A DNA stretch of 64,000 nt from an uncultured Prevotellaceae bacterium. GTDB taxonomy: Bacteria; Bacteroidota; Bacteroidia; Bacteroidales; Bacteroidaceae. The position numbers were made by a program, and so were the translations under genes. The stretch lies in contig ONLL01000007.1 in NCBI GenBank assembly GCA_900318685.1, forward strand, positions 1 through 64,000, in the 5' to 3' direction. Positions within the stretch are counted from its first letter, which is position 1; each line of letters starts with the position of its first letter. Below, one piece after another: positions 44,595 to 51,498 of this stretch. The notes under the pieces are model-generated. The model searched no databases and was not told the origin of the DNA. It saw only the letters and a program-made list of their open reading frames with translations.

Positions 44595-44626
44595 TTTGGT
44601 TGGCATTATTATTTTTTGTACCTTTG
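44595..44626 (+). promoter_or_regulatory. Consensus promoter of a candidate RNA gene
   Basis: TTTG (44595-44598), 20 bp and TACCTTTG (44619-44626) match the Bacteroidetes consensus, but no rightward open frame follows. Confidence 0.65.
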
Positions 44627-44632
44627 CCCTTG

Positions 44633-44880
44633 CTTAAGTGAAGCAGCGGCGATTGTGGGCTGCGGCTCTGCCTTCGCCTTGCACCATAATTGCACACTAG
44701 TTTAAAAAGCTGTTGCGAGAACAGACAATCAACAATCTTTAGTCCCATGAGCACCCGACGGCTCTGAATGCGCATGAAGACGGTACCGCATGCGCACGAC
44801 GACGGTCGGCGGAGCACATAGTGGCCATCCCTGATGGCGGTGACAAGGAGCCGCAGCCGGCGCGGCGCCCGTCGCGAACA
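44633..44880 (+). ncRNA. Candidate structured non-coding RNA, possibly 6S-like
   Basis: Starting ~7 nt after the promoter box, the stretch can close on itself. GGCTGCGGCTC near the 5' end pairs with GAGCCGCAGCC near the 3' end (11 bp), extended outward by GCGGCG with CGTCGC. Inside are hairpins CTGTT/AACAG, TGCGCATG/CATGCGCA nested in CCGAC/GTCGG, and GCCATC/GATGGC. A long closing stem, interrupted middle and apical stem recall 6S RNA. RNase P and tmRNA hallmark sequences are absent. Exact ends and family are unproven. Confidence 0.4.
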
Positions 44881-44931
44881 GACAAGACTGCATGATGACA
44901 AGTCTATGTGAAACGTCATTCTATGAAGGAT

Positions 44932-44968
44932 AAAAAAATAAGTGAGGTATGTCCTCGATACCTCACTT
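44932..44968 (-). terminator. Terminator of the MFS transporter gene
   Basis: A perfect 11-bp stem (AAGTGAGGTAT, 44940-44950, with 44958-44968) is followed on the minus strand by a run of seven T (44932-44938). Confidence 0.8.
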
Positions 44969-44999
44969 ATAGCTCACCAGAGAGCGCTGGCGGAGCAGA

Positions 45000-46415
45000 T
45001 CAATCCTCTACGGTGATGGGCTTGTACTTGGGTACGAGAGTCTTCATGATAAACCAGCCGATGAGGTAGGCTACGGCGCAGATGCAGAAGACTACCATAT
45101 AGGCAGCAGGCTTGCCCTCGAAGCCGAAGAACTGGAAGGAGCCTCCCTGAGCAGCTGCCCAGTCGAAGAACTTACCGCTGCCGAGGTTGATCGACATCGA
45201 GCCGATACCTCCAGCCATTGTGCCCAGACCGACGATGGTGCCGATGGTAGACTTCGGGAACATGTCGCCGATGGTGCTGAAGAGGTTGGCTGACCATGCC
45301 TGATGACCAGCGCCTAGCAGACCAATGAGGATGGCGGGCCACCAGGGGCTGATGGCTCCCAGAGGCTGGGCGAAGAGGCCGAGGACGGGGAAGCAGGCGA
45401 AGATGAGCATGGCACGCATGCGGCCCAGGTAGGGGTTCATGCCTTTCTTCTCGACAAAATAGGTAGGCAGGTAGCCTCCGCCGATGCTGACGACGGTGAC
45501 GATGGCATAGAGGGTGAAGATGAGCAGGATGCCCATGGTCGAGTCGCTGGTGTAGCCGTACTGGTCGCTGAAGTAGGCGGGAGCCCAGAAGAGGAAGAAC
45601 CACCATACACCGTCGGTCATGAACTTGCCCACGAGGAAGGCCCATGTCTGCTTGAAGGTGAAGCACTTGAAGAAGGGGATGGTCTTCTCTTCCTTCACCT
45701 GGTCACGGTTCTGTGCCTCGGCAATGTCGTTGTCCTGCTCGATATAGTTGAGCTCAGCCTGGTTGACGCGCTTGTTCTGGGCGGGCTTCTCATAGAGCCA
45801 CATCCACAGGCCCATCCAGATGAAGCCGAGGGCACCGATGATGATGAACGCCATCTCCCAGCCCCATGCACGTGCGAGCAGAGGAATGCTGGCAGGAGCG
45901 GCGAGGGCACCTACAGAGGCGCCGCTGTTGAAGATGGAGGTGGAGAAGGCACGGTCCTTCTTGGGGAAGTACTCTGCCGTGGCCTTGATGGCTGCTGGGA
46001 AGTTGCCGGCCTCACCGACGGCGAGGATAAGACGGCAGGAGAGGAAGAGCCATACGCTGATGGTGGTCAGGGCTGTGATGCTGCCGCCGGCGAGTCCCAG
46101 GGCTGCCCATCCGCAAGCGGCATGGAGGCATGCTCCGATGGACCATACGAAGATGGCGATGAGGTAGCCCTTCTTCGTGCCCATCCAGTCGATGAACTTA
46201 CCTGCGAAGAGATTGGCAATGGCATAGAACAGCGAGAACATGCCGGTGATGGTGCCATAGTCTGAGTCGGTCCAGTGGAAGTCTGGCGCGATGAAGTCTT
46301 TCCATGTGAGTGAAAGCACCTGGCGGTCCATATAGTTGATGGTGGTGGCCAGGAAGAGCAGTCCGCAGATTACCCAGCGGAAGTTACTCATTTTCGTGGT
46401 TTGTACTGGTGTCAT
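45000..46415 (-). CDS. MFS transporter, hexuronate-type (ACS family)
   Basis: The 471-residue membrane protein has ~12 transmembrane segments. The opening FRWVICGLLFLATTINYMDRQVLSL and GKFIDWMGTKKGY are typical of the anion:cation symporter branch containing ExuT. It likely imports glucuronate or galacturonate with protons. Context supports this: kduI and a sugar permease lie upstream on the same strand. An internal start at MSNFRW (46391) is possible. The four-helix-bundle unit separates it from kduI. Confidence 0.87.
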   Translation of the reverse strand: MTPVQTTKMSNFRWVICGLLFLATTINYMDRQVLSLTWKDFIAPDFHWTDSDYGTITGMFSLFYAIANLFAGKFIDWMGTKKGYLIAIFVWSIGACLHAACGWAALGLAGGSITALTTISVWLFLSCRLILAVGEAGNFPAAIKATAEYFPKKDRAFSTSIFNSGASVGALAAPASIPLLARAWGWEMAFIIIGALGFIWMGLWMWLYEKPAQNKRVNQAELNYIEQDNDIAEAQNRDQVKEEKTIPFFKCFTFKQTWAFLVGKFMTDGVWWFFLFWAPAYFSDQYGYTSDSTMGILLIFTLYAIVTVVSIGGGYLPTYFVEKKGMNPYLGRMRAMLIFACFPVLGLFAQPLGAISPWWPAILIGLLGAGHQAWSANLFSTIGDMFPKSTIGTIVGLGTMAGGIGSMSINLGSGKFFDWAAAQGGSFQFFGFEGKPAAYMVVFCICAVAYLIGWFIMKTLVPKYKPITVED

Positions 46416-46421
46416 GATATG

Positions 46422-46944
46422 AATTTAGATTTTAGAATTTAGAATTTAGATGTATCGCCTTTGGGCGAGTAGGATGTGTGAATTTAGAATTAAGAATTCA
46501 GAGTTGTTTGGAGGCCATGTTTTTACGCTTCGTCTTGATGATGGTGACTAGCATGCGCTTTATTTCCTCGCCATCGTCAAAAAGAGAACGAAATTGGTTT
46601 TCATCAATATCGTTGACATTCTTGAGTAAGCGCAGCCAATAGAGTGTTTCGTTGCACTCTTTCAGGGAAATGTATAACTTGGCCAGGAAATCGTTGTCGC
46701 TGATAGCGCACTCTGCTTCAGAGTAATTAGCACCTATACTCATTCCACTACGCAATATCTGGTCAATTATACGCTTACCTCTCTTCTCTTTGTCCAAGTA
46801 GCGACACAGATTCACAATCCTTGTAGCAAACAGGATACATTTCTCGTCGAACATCTTGCTGAAGTCGCTCATATACTTCTTAAATGTTACTTTCTACTCG
46901 GCAAAGCCGATACATCTAAATTCTAAATTCTTAACTCTTAATTC
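46422..46944 (-). mobile_element. Four-helix-bundle gene flanked by ~51-nt inverted repeats
   Basis: The left arm (46422-46473) and right arm (46894-46944) are inverted copies with about five differences, rich in GAATTTAGA words. Each carries a small hairpin (CGCC-TTT-GGGCG versus CGGC-TTT-GCCG, where differences compensate). They enclose one gene and sit inside an otherwise continuous uronate operon. No transposase is encoded. Confidence 0.55.
46498..46872 (-). CDS. Four-helix-bundle protein (S23/IVP family)
   Basis: The 124-residue protein is all-helical. FATRIVNLCRYLDKEKRGKR, QILRSGMSIGANYSEAECA, FLAKLYISLKECNETLYWL and a final lysine-rich helix are the family's four helices. Relatives include the proteins encoded in intervening sequences of 23S rRNA genes and the Avd factor of diversity-generating retroelements. 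Molecular role is generally unknown; no 23S gene or retroelement is present here. Its AT-rich codons and the flanking inverted repeats mark it as an insertion. Confidence 0.88.
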   Translation of the reverse strand: MSDFSKMFDEKCILFATRIVNLCRYLDKEKRGKRIIDQILRSGMSIGANYSEAECAISDNDFLAKLYISLKECNETLYWLRLLKNVNDIDENQFRSLFDDGEEIKRMLVTIIKTKRKNMASKQL

Positions 46945-46946
46945 CG

Positions 46947-47924
46947 TCAACGGATGTCTATAACGGGAATATTGTCCTTGTCGTTATAGTAGAGGTTCTC
47001 GCCGGCCATGCCCCAGATGAAGGTGTAGTAGTAGGTGCCTGCGGCGGCATGCATGCTCCACTCGGGCGACATGATGGCCTGCTCGTTGTGCAGCCAGACT
47101 ACACGGCTCTCCTGAGGCTCACCCATGATGTGAGCGATGGTCTGGCCCTCAGGCAGGTTGAAGTAGTAGTAGGCCTCGATACGGCGACCGTGGGTGTGGG
47201 GAGGCATGGTGTTCCAGGCAGCACCCGGGTTGAGCTGTGTCAGGCCGAGCTGCAGCTGGCAGGGACCCTCCTCGAGCACATCGTTGACGATGAGCTTGTA
47301 GACGGTGCGGTTGTTGCACTCCTCGAGCGAGCCTACGGGTCCCCAGACGGCAGCCTTCAGCGATCCCTTACGTCCGTCGAGGGTGATCCACTGGGTCTTG
47401 TAGTGCTGGTGGGCAGTGGCGCTGTTGAGGTAGAACTTGGCAGGCTTCTGCGGGTCCTTCGAGCGGAAGAGCACCTCCTTGTTGACGTCCTTGTCCTTGG
47501 CGATGTGTCCGCGTCCGATGTAGAGTGCCTCCTTGGGTGAGAGGGCATACTCCTTGCCGTCGACGATGACGGTGCCGTCGCCCTCGCCGCAGTTCACCAC
47601 GCCTAGTTCACGGTTGTAGAGGAAATACTTGTCCTTGATGCCTGGATCGACATCGAGTCCCAGCTCCAGGAAGTTCTCGAGCTTGAGGGTTTTGTTCACT
47701 GGCATTGCTCCTCCGAAGATGAAGCGGTCGTAGTGTGAGTAGGTGAGGTTGATCTCGTCGGCCACCATCACTTTCTCCATGACGAAGCGCTCGCGCAGCG
47801 TCTTTGTGTCGTAGTGCTTCACGTCTTCCGGATGGCAGGCCGTCTGGAAGTTGACTTTCTGCTGGGCGCTGAGTCCCAGGCAGGCGCCCATGATCAGGGC
47901 AGCTGAAAGAATGATTCTCTTCAT
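46947..47924 (-). CDS. kduI: 5-dehydro-4-deoxy-D-glucuronate isomerase with signal peptide
   Basis: KduI converts 5-keto-4-deoxyuronate, released from pectin or glycosaminoglycans, to 3-deoxy-D-glycero-2,5-hexodiulosonate. The cupin metal site is in [15 protein letters not shown], with HLHNEQ-like residues near [20 protein letters not shown]. At 325 residues it is ~45 longer than the usual cytoplasmic enzyme. The extra part includes a clear signal peptide ([21 protein letters not shown]), so this form is probably periplasmic. It lies 9 bp after the permease gene. Confidence 0.88.
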   Translation of the reverse strand: MKRIILSAALIMGACLGLSAQQKVNFQTACHPEDVKHYDTKTLRERFVMEKVMVADEINLTYSHYDRFIFGGAMPVNKTLKLENFLELGLDVDPGIKDKYFLYNRELGVVNCGEGDGTVIVDGKEYALSPKEALYIGRGHIAKDKDVNKEVLFRSKDPQKPAKFYLNSATAHQHYKTQWITLDGRKGSLKAAVWGPVGSLEECNNRTVYKLIVNDVLEEGPCQLQLGLTQLNPGAAWNTMPPHTHGRRIEAYYYFNLPEGQTIAHIMGEPQESRVVWLHNEQAIMSPEWSMHAAAGTYYYTFIWGMAGENLYYNDKDNIPVIDIR

Positions 47925-47933
47925 GGGGTTGAG

Positions 47934-49316
47934 TTATTGATTGTTTTGTTCTTTGTTTGCTTTGTCTTCCCTGACGATGCGGCGGCGATTGATGACGACC
48001 ATGGCGATGGTGATGATGGTCATGACGCCAGCACCGACGTACTGAAGGTTGTTGACACACTTGTAGATGCACCATCCAAGGAGCGAAGAGGCGAAGTCGA
48101 GTGCGCCGCCCTCAAATCCAGAGGGTATGTCGGCAGCCTTGTCTGCGGTCTGCTCGAACACGGCATGCGCTGCCTGCGTGAAGGCGGGAGCCATGTCAGT
48201 GACGAAGTAGAGTCCGATGGCCAGTGCCACGAGTCCGATGATGAAGGTCTTCACCACATTACCCTTGGTGAAGGGGAGCACCAGCGGGAAGAGGTAGAAC
48301 ATGCCGGCGAGCGATGCCAGGGGCAGGAACTGATTGCCTGGCAGGATGACGGCGAGGCCCAGGGCCACGGGGATGAGCAGCAGCGATACGACCAGCGTCG
48401 TAGGATGGCCGATGACCACTGCCGGCGACATGCCGATGTAGACCTTCTTGCCGTTGAACTTACGCTTCACCACTTCCTGCGTCTTCTCAGCGATGGGCTT
48501 CAGTCCCTCAATGAAGAGCGAGGTGATGCGTGGTATGAGCTCCATCACAGCACCCATGGTGACGCCCAGGAACAGGACCTTCTTCACGTCGAGCTGTGCC
48601 AGCACGCCGATGAGCATGCCCACGATGACACCCAGCACGAGGGGCTCGCCCAGCACGCCGAACTTCTTCTTCAGTCCCTCAGCGTCGATGTTCAGACGGT
48701 CGAAGCCGGGAATCTTGTCGAGTGCCTTGCCCACGACGAGTGCGAAGGGCACGAAGCTCTGGCAGAAGGGCTGTGGTATGGAGATTCCCTCCCATTCGGG
48801 ATAGTATGTCTGGAACTTATTGGCAGTCATGTCGGCCATGCACAGGGTGATGATGTAGCACACGATGGCGGCGAAATAGCCCCATGCCAGCGACTGATCC
48901 ATGACGAAGTAGGCCACGGCGCCGATGAAGGCGAAGTGCCAGTAGTTCCAAAGGTCGATATTCACTGTTCGCGTGCATTTCGTGATAAGCAGGAGGAAGT
49001 TCACACCCAGGCAGATGGGAATGATGAGTGCTCCGACGGCAGTGTTGTAGGCTACGGCGGCAGCGGCAGGCCATCCCATGTCGAACACCTTCAGCTGGAG
49101 GTGATAGAGGTTGGAAATCTCCGACAGCGGGTCGCCGAAGTTGTTAGTGAGCAGGGCTGTGACGATGCCCAGTCCGACGAATCCCACGCCGACATAGAGT
49201 CCGCTCTTGAGTGAGCGTCCAAACTTCAAACCGATGCACACACCAATGATGGTGAACAGGATGGGCATCATGACCGATGCTCCCAGACTGATGATGTAAC
49301 TAAAGACTTGTTCCAT
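47934..49316 (-). CDS. GatC-like PTS EIIC-family permease
   Basis: The 460-residue protein has ~10-12 hydrophobic segments and matches galactitol-type EIIC in length and in motifs such as FVGLGIVTALLTNNFG, WPAAAAVAYNTAVGA and PAVVIGHPTTLVVSLLLIP. No EIIA, EIIB, EI or HPr gene is nearby. In this phylum such a protein may work without phosphotransfer, as a simple sugar or uronate permease. It is first in a unit with kduI and, beyond an insertion, the hexuronate transporter. Confidence 0.82.
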   Translation of the reverse strand: MEQVFSYIISLGASVMMPILFTIIGVCIGLKFGRSLKSGLYVGVGFVGLGIVTALLTNNFGDPLSEISNLYHLQLKVFDMGWPAAAAVAYNTAVGALIIPICLGVNFLLLITKCTRTVNIDLWNYWHFAFIGAVAYFVMDQSLAWGYFAAIVCYIITLCMADMTANKFQTYYPEWEGISIPQPFCQSFVPFALVVGKALDKIPGFDRLNIDAEGLKKKFGVLGEPLVLGVIVGMLIGVLAQLDVKKVLFLGVTMGAVMELIPRITSLFIEGLKPIAEKTQEVVKRKFNGKKVYIGMSPAVVIGHPTTLVVSLLLIPVALGLAVILPGNQFLPLASLAGMFYLFPLVLPFTKGNVVKTFIIGLVALAIGLYFVTDMAPAFTQAAHAVFEQTADKAADIPSGFEGGALDFASSLLGWCIYKCVNNLQYVGAGVMTIITIAMVVINRRRIVREDKANKEQNNQ

Positions 49317-49359
49317 GTTGAATGTATTATTTTTGAATCGTTTTTAGCGTAGTTCGGTG

Positions 49360-49367
49360 CAAAAGTA
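49360..49367 (-). promoter_or_regulatory. -7 box of the permease-kduI operon
   Basis: TACTTTTG on the minus strand lies 43 bp before the permease start; TTTGCG lies ~23 bp further upstream. Confidence 0.5.
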
Positions 49368-49413
49368 CTAATTTTTATCGAGAAACACGCAAAAAGGCGA
49401 AAAAAAGTTGCAA

Positions 49414-49872
49414 TTAATTTACATTGAGGGTGATGAGGATGGAGTTGTCGTCCATCACCTCCTCTTTTTCCACCTCCATGTTCTCAGGCAGGTTCTGCAT
49501 CACTCGCTCATAGGTATAGCTCTGCACGTTGTTGCAGTATTCATCGTAGATCTGGTCGAGCTCCTCCAGAAACTTGTCGACGCAGTTGATGCTGTCGATG
49601 AGGATGCTGAAAGCCTCTTCAGGGGTGTTGCGCACGTATGTCAGGCTGCCCTCTGCGAAGGATGCCTTGATGCGGTTTTCGGATATCTCCTCGACTGAAG
49701 CACCATGCTCAGTAAGGGTTTTCTTGAGCATGCGGTTGTCGGCATAGCGAGAGAGAATGGGTTGGCGGCTCTTCTCTGGCTGCATGCAGTTGCTCTTGAT
49801 AGCATCTTTCGATGCATTGGCAGTGGCTATGACAGCGATGGCGAGCGGTATCAGTATTGCGGACATTGACAT
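49414..49872 (-). CDS. Small membrane-anchored protein with Ycf35/DUF1257-like C-terminus
   Basis: The 152-residue protein starts at MSMSAILIPLAIAVIATANA, a probable membrane anchor. Residues 48-62 (MLKKTLTEHGASVEE) resemble the start of Ycf35 proteins. Residues ~100-150 (FLEELDQIYDEYCNNVQ, VEKEEVMDDNSILITLNV) resemble the Ycf35 end, where a tyrosine-rich helix precedes a DGSI-type strand. The middle is shorter. The match is by eye, but the DUF2997 and Ycf46-like genes upstream, usual Ycf35 partners, support it. It is the last gene of the run. Confidence 0.6.
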   Translation of the reverse strand: MSMSAILIPLAIAVIATANASKDAIKSNCMQPEKSRQPILSRYADNRMLKKTLTEHGASVEEISENRIKASFAEGSLTYVRNTPEEAFSILIDSINCVDKFLEELDQIYDEYCNNVQSYTYERVMQNLPENMEVEKEEVMDDNSILITLNVN

Positions 49873-49885
49873 AGTGATGGGGGTG

Positions 49886-50479
49886 TTACGTTGTTGTATG
49901 ATGTTGTAGGGTGAAATGCTGTTTGAGGGCGTTGAAGTCGCCCATGCCGTTGAACCGGGCGATGCCGTCGGGAGTGATGCGCACCTCGATGGTGTTTCGC
50001 TGGAAATCACTCATCTGGTAGCGCTGGGTAAGGAAGATGAATCGCTGGTTGTCGCTGCCCACCATAGGCCGTCGGAAGCTGCGCTGCTGCTCGATGTAGG
50101 GGCCGTCTACGAGGACGTCGGTGTGGCTGAGAGCCTCATCCCAGAGCGGGTTGTGGGCAGCCAGCAGCTCGTCGTGGGTATAGCCTGTAAAGACGATGGT
50201 TGAGAGTCCTCGTTCCCAGGCTTTCCTTGTGAGTGCTGCCAGCGCCTCAGGCTGCAGGAAGGGCTCTCCGCCCAGGATGGTGATGCCCTCGACGTCGGAG
50301 TGGCTCAGTGCCTGGCTGATGATGTCGTCGACGCTCATGAGCAGCCGTGGTGACGTGTCCCAGGTGTCTGTGGCAAAGCACCCTGGGCAGTGACGATGGC
50401 AGCCCTGCATCCAGATGCAGCACCTGATGCCGGGCCCCTCGGCCTTGGTATGTGGCTCTATGCGATGGACGTTGATCAT
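49886..50479 (-). CDS. Radical SAM activating enzyme, NrdG-like
   Basis: The 197-residue protein starts at MINVHRIEPHTKAEGPGIR. CHRHCPGC is the CX3CX2C [4Fe-4S] motif that binds S-adenosylmethionine. TILGGEPFLQP is the GGE motif. The size matches NrdG, which makes a glycyl radical on anaerobic ribonucleotide reductase. No nrdD is adjacent. Instead it sits 13 bp from the Ycf35-like gene and 7 bp from the HHH protein gene, so it may activate or modify something in this cluster. Confidence 0.85.
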   Translation of the reverse strand: MINVHRIEPHTKAEGPGIRCCIWMQGCHRHCPGCFATDTWDTSPRLLMSVDDIISQALSHSDVEGITILGGEPFLQPEALAALTRKAWERGLSTIVFTGYTHDELLAAHNPLWDEALSHTDVLVDGPYIEQQRSFRRPMVGSDNQRFIFLTQRYQMSDFQRNTIEVRITPDGIARFNGMGDFNALKQHFTLQHHTTT

Positions 50480-50486
50480 GGGCAGT

Positions 50487-51272
50487 CTAGAAGTCGAGTT
50501 TGCGCCCTGATGGGGTCTCAGGGGCAGAGGGCTCGTCGGACGTAGATGTGGCAGAGCAGGTAGCCATGTCCTGCACCTGAACCACAAAGTGGGGCTTGAG
50601 CTGGATGGCTTCGCAGAACTCGTCGACCGACTTGAAGCCGCCTCTCTCATTGCGGATGCCAATGGCTTTCCTCGCCAAGATCATCGACACGCCAGGCAGG
50701 GAGGCCAGCTGTGTGACGTCACAGGTGTTGATGTCGATAGTCTCAGCTGGGGCTGTGGCTGCTGCTGGACGGGGCGCAGCCTGTCTGGGTGCTGTCTGCT
50801 GGCTGGGAGTAGTGGGCTGTGTGGTCTCCTGACGAGAGGCATTCTGGCGCTCCTCAATCCGCCGACGCAGTTTCTCGCGGGCTTCATCCACAGAGTTGGT
50901 GATGCCCTGCTCCCTGTGCATGCGCTGGCGCTCTAGCTCCATCTCGTCTACCCAGTAGCCTTCAGTCTCAATGATGGCACGGCGTCGCAGGTAGTCCTTG
51001 CGTACAAGGAAGCAGTGGACGATACCTCCTAATAAGACAAATATGCCGATAGTAGTACCGATATCCGCTGTGGTTGACTCCTTGTCGGCTTCCGTCAAGG
51101 CTAGCCAAAGGGCAAACAGCACGGCATAGCCGGCTCCGATGAGGGTCCACAGGCGTTTCTTGGCTCCGTGGCCGATGATGAGGAATGACACCCAGCACAA
51201 GGCGAAAAAACTCCAGATAATCCATAGGGAGTGGCTAAGCTCCCAACCGCTGCCTTTGTGTGTAACGCTCAT
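50487..51272 (-). CDS. Membrane protein with ComEA-type helix-hairpin-helix domain
   Basis: The 261-residue protein has three hydrophobic segments in its first ~95 residues (LWIIWSFFALCWVSFLIIG, LWTLIGAGYAVLFALWLAL, IGIFVLLGGIVHCFLV). A charged helical linker follows, then a Gln/Pro/Ala-rich spacer (~140-175) and a helix-hairpin-helix domain (IDINTCDVTQLASLPGVS, ~178-225). The HHH part normally contacts DNA or another protein. It lies 5 bp from the DUF2997 gene, within the AAA+ cluster. Confidence 0.8.
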   Translation of the reverse strand: MSVTHKGSGWELSHSLWIIWSFFALCWVSFLIIGHGAKKRLWTLIGAGYAVLFALWLALTEADKESTTADIGTTIGIFVLLGGIVHCFLVRKDYLRRRAIIETEGYWVDEMELERQRMHREQGITNSVDEAREKLRRRIEERQNASRQETTQPTTPSQQTAPRQAAPRPAAATAPAETIDINTCDVTQLASLPGVSMILARKAIGIRNERGGFKSVDEFCEAIQLKPHFVVQVQDMATCSATSTSDEPSAPETPSGRKLDF

Positions 51273-51277
51273 AATGC

Positions 51278-51487
51278 TTATTGTATTTCAATGGTTCGTT
51301 GTTCTTGCTGAATCTCGCTGACCTCGTTCTCGTAGTATTCCTGTGTGAACTCAGAGTCGACGGCCTGCGCCTCGAGCATCTGCTCCAGCGGCTGGAGGTA
51401 CTTCAGGCAGGTCTTTCCTTTGATGCCCTGGGTCTTTGTCTCGATCTTCCCGTCGGGATAGATACGGATGGTGATTTGCTTTGACAT
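51278..51487 (-). CDS. DUF2997 protein
   Basis: The 69-residue protein starts at MSKQITIRIYPDGKIETKT, followed by GIKGKTCLKYLQPLEQML, the DUF2997 pattern of beta-hairpin then helix. The C-terminal third is acidic and glutamine-rich. It lies 11 bp downstream of the Ycf46-like AAA+ gene. DUF2997 proteins are known as neighbours of Ycf46 and Ycf35 in other bacteria; their function is not established. Confidence 0.8.
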   Translation of the reverse strand: MSKQITIRIYPDGKIETKTQGIKGKTCLKYLQPLEQMLEAQAVDSEFTQEYYENEVSEIQQEQRTIEIQ

Positions 51488-51498
51488 AATGCGTGGAA

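Larger units (their letters stand above)
44294..44999. other. Long intergenic region with palindrome and candidate RNA gene
   Basis: No supported protein gene. It contains the right part of the palindromic element, a homopolymeric G8 run near 44560, a consensus promoter at 44595-44626, a structured GC-rich stretch (44633-44880) and the terminator of the leftward transporter gene. Confidence 0.6.

Noticed and set aside
44548-44919. Leftward 123-codon open frame across the candidate RNA
   Set aside because: Cys/Arg-rich low-complexity product, no ribosome-binding site, and it lies antisense to a consensus promoter and a folded region; it is probably the shadow of structured GC-rich DNA.
46498-46872. 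Avd-type accessory protein of a diversity-generating retroelement
   Set aside because: No reverse transcriptase, template repeat or variable repeat is present nearby; the general four-helix-bundle family is the safer call.
47937-49214. Rightward 425-codon open frame opposite the permease gene
   Set aside because: Composition is His/Asp/Glu-rich with no motif; the opposite strand has clear transmembrane segments and family motifs, so this is an antisense artefact of codon bias.
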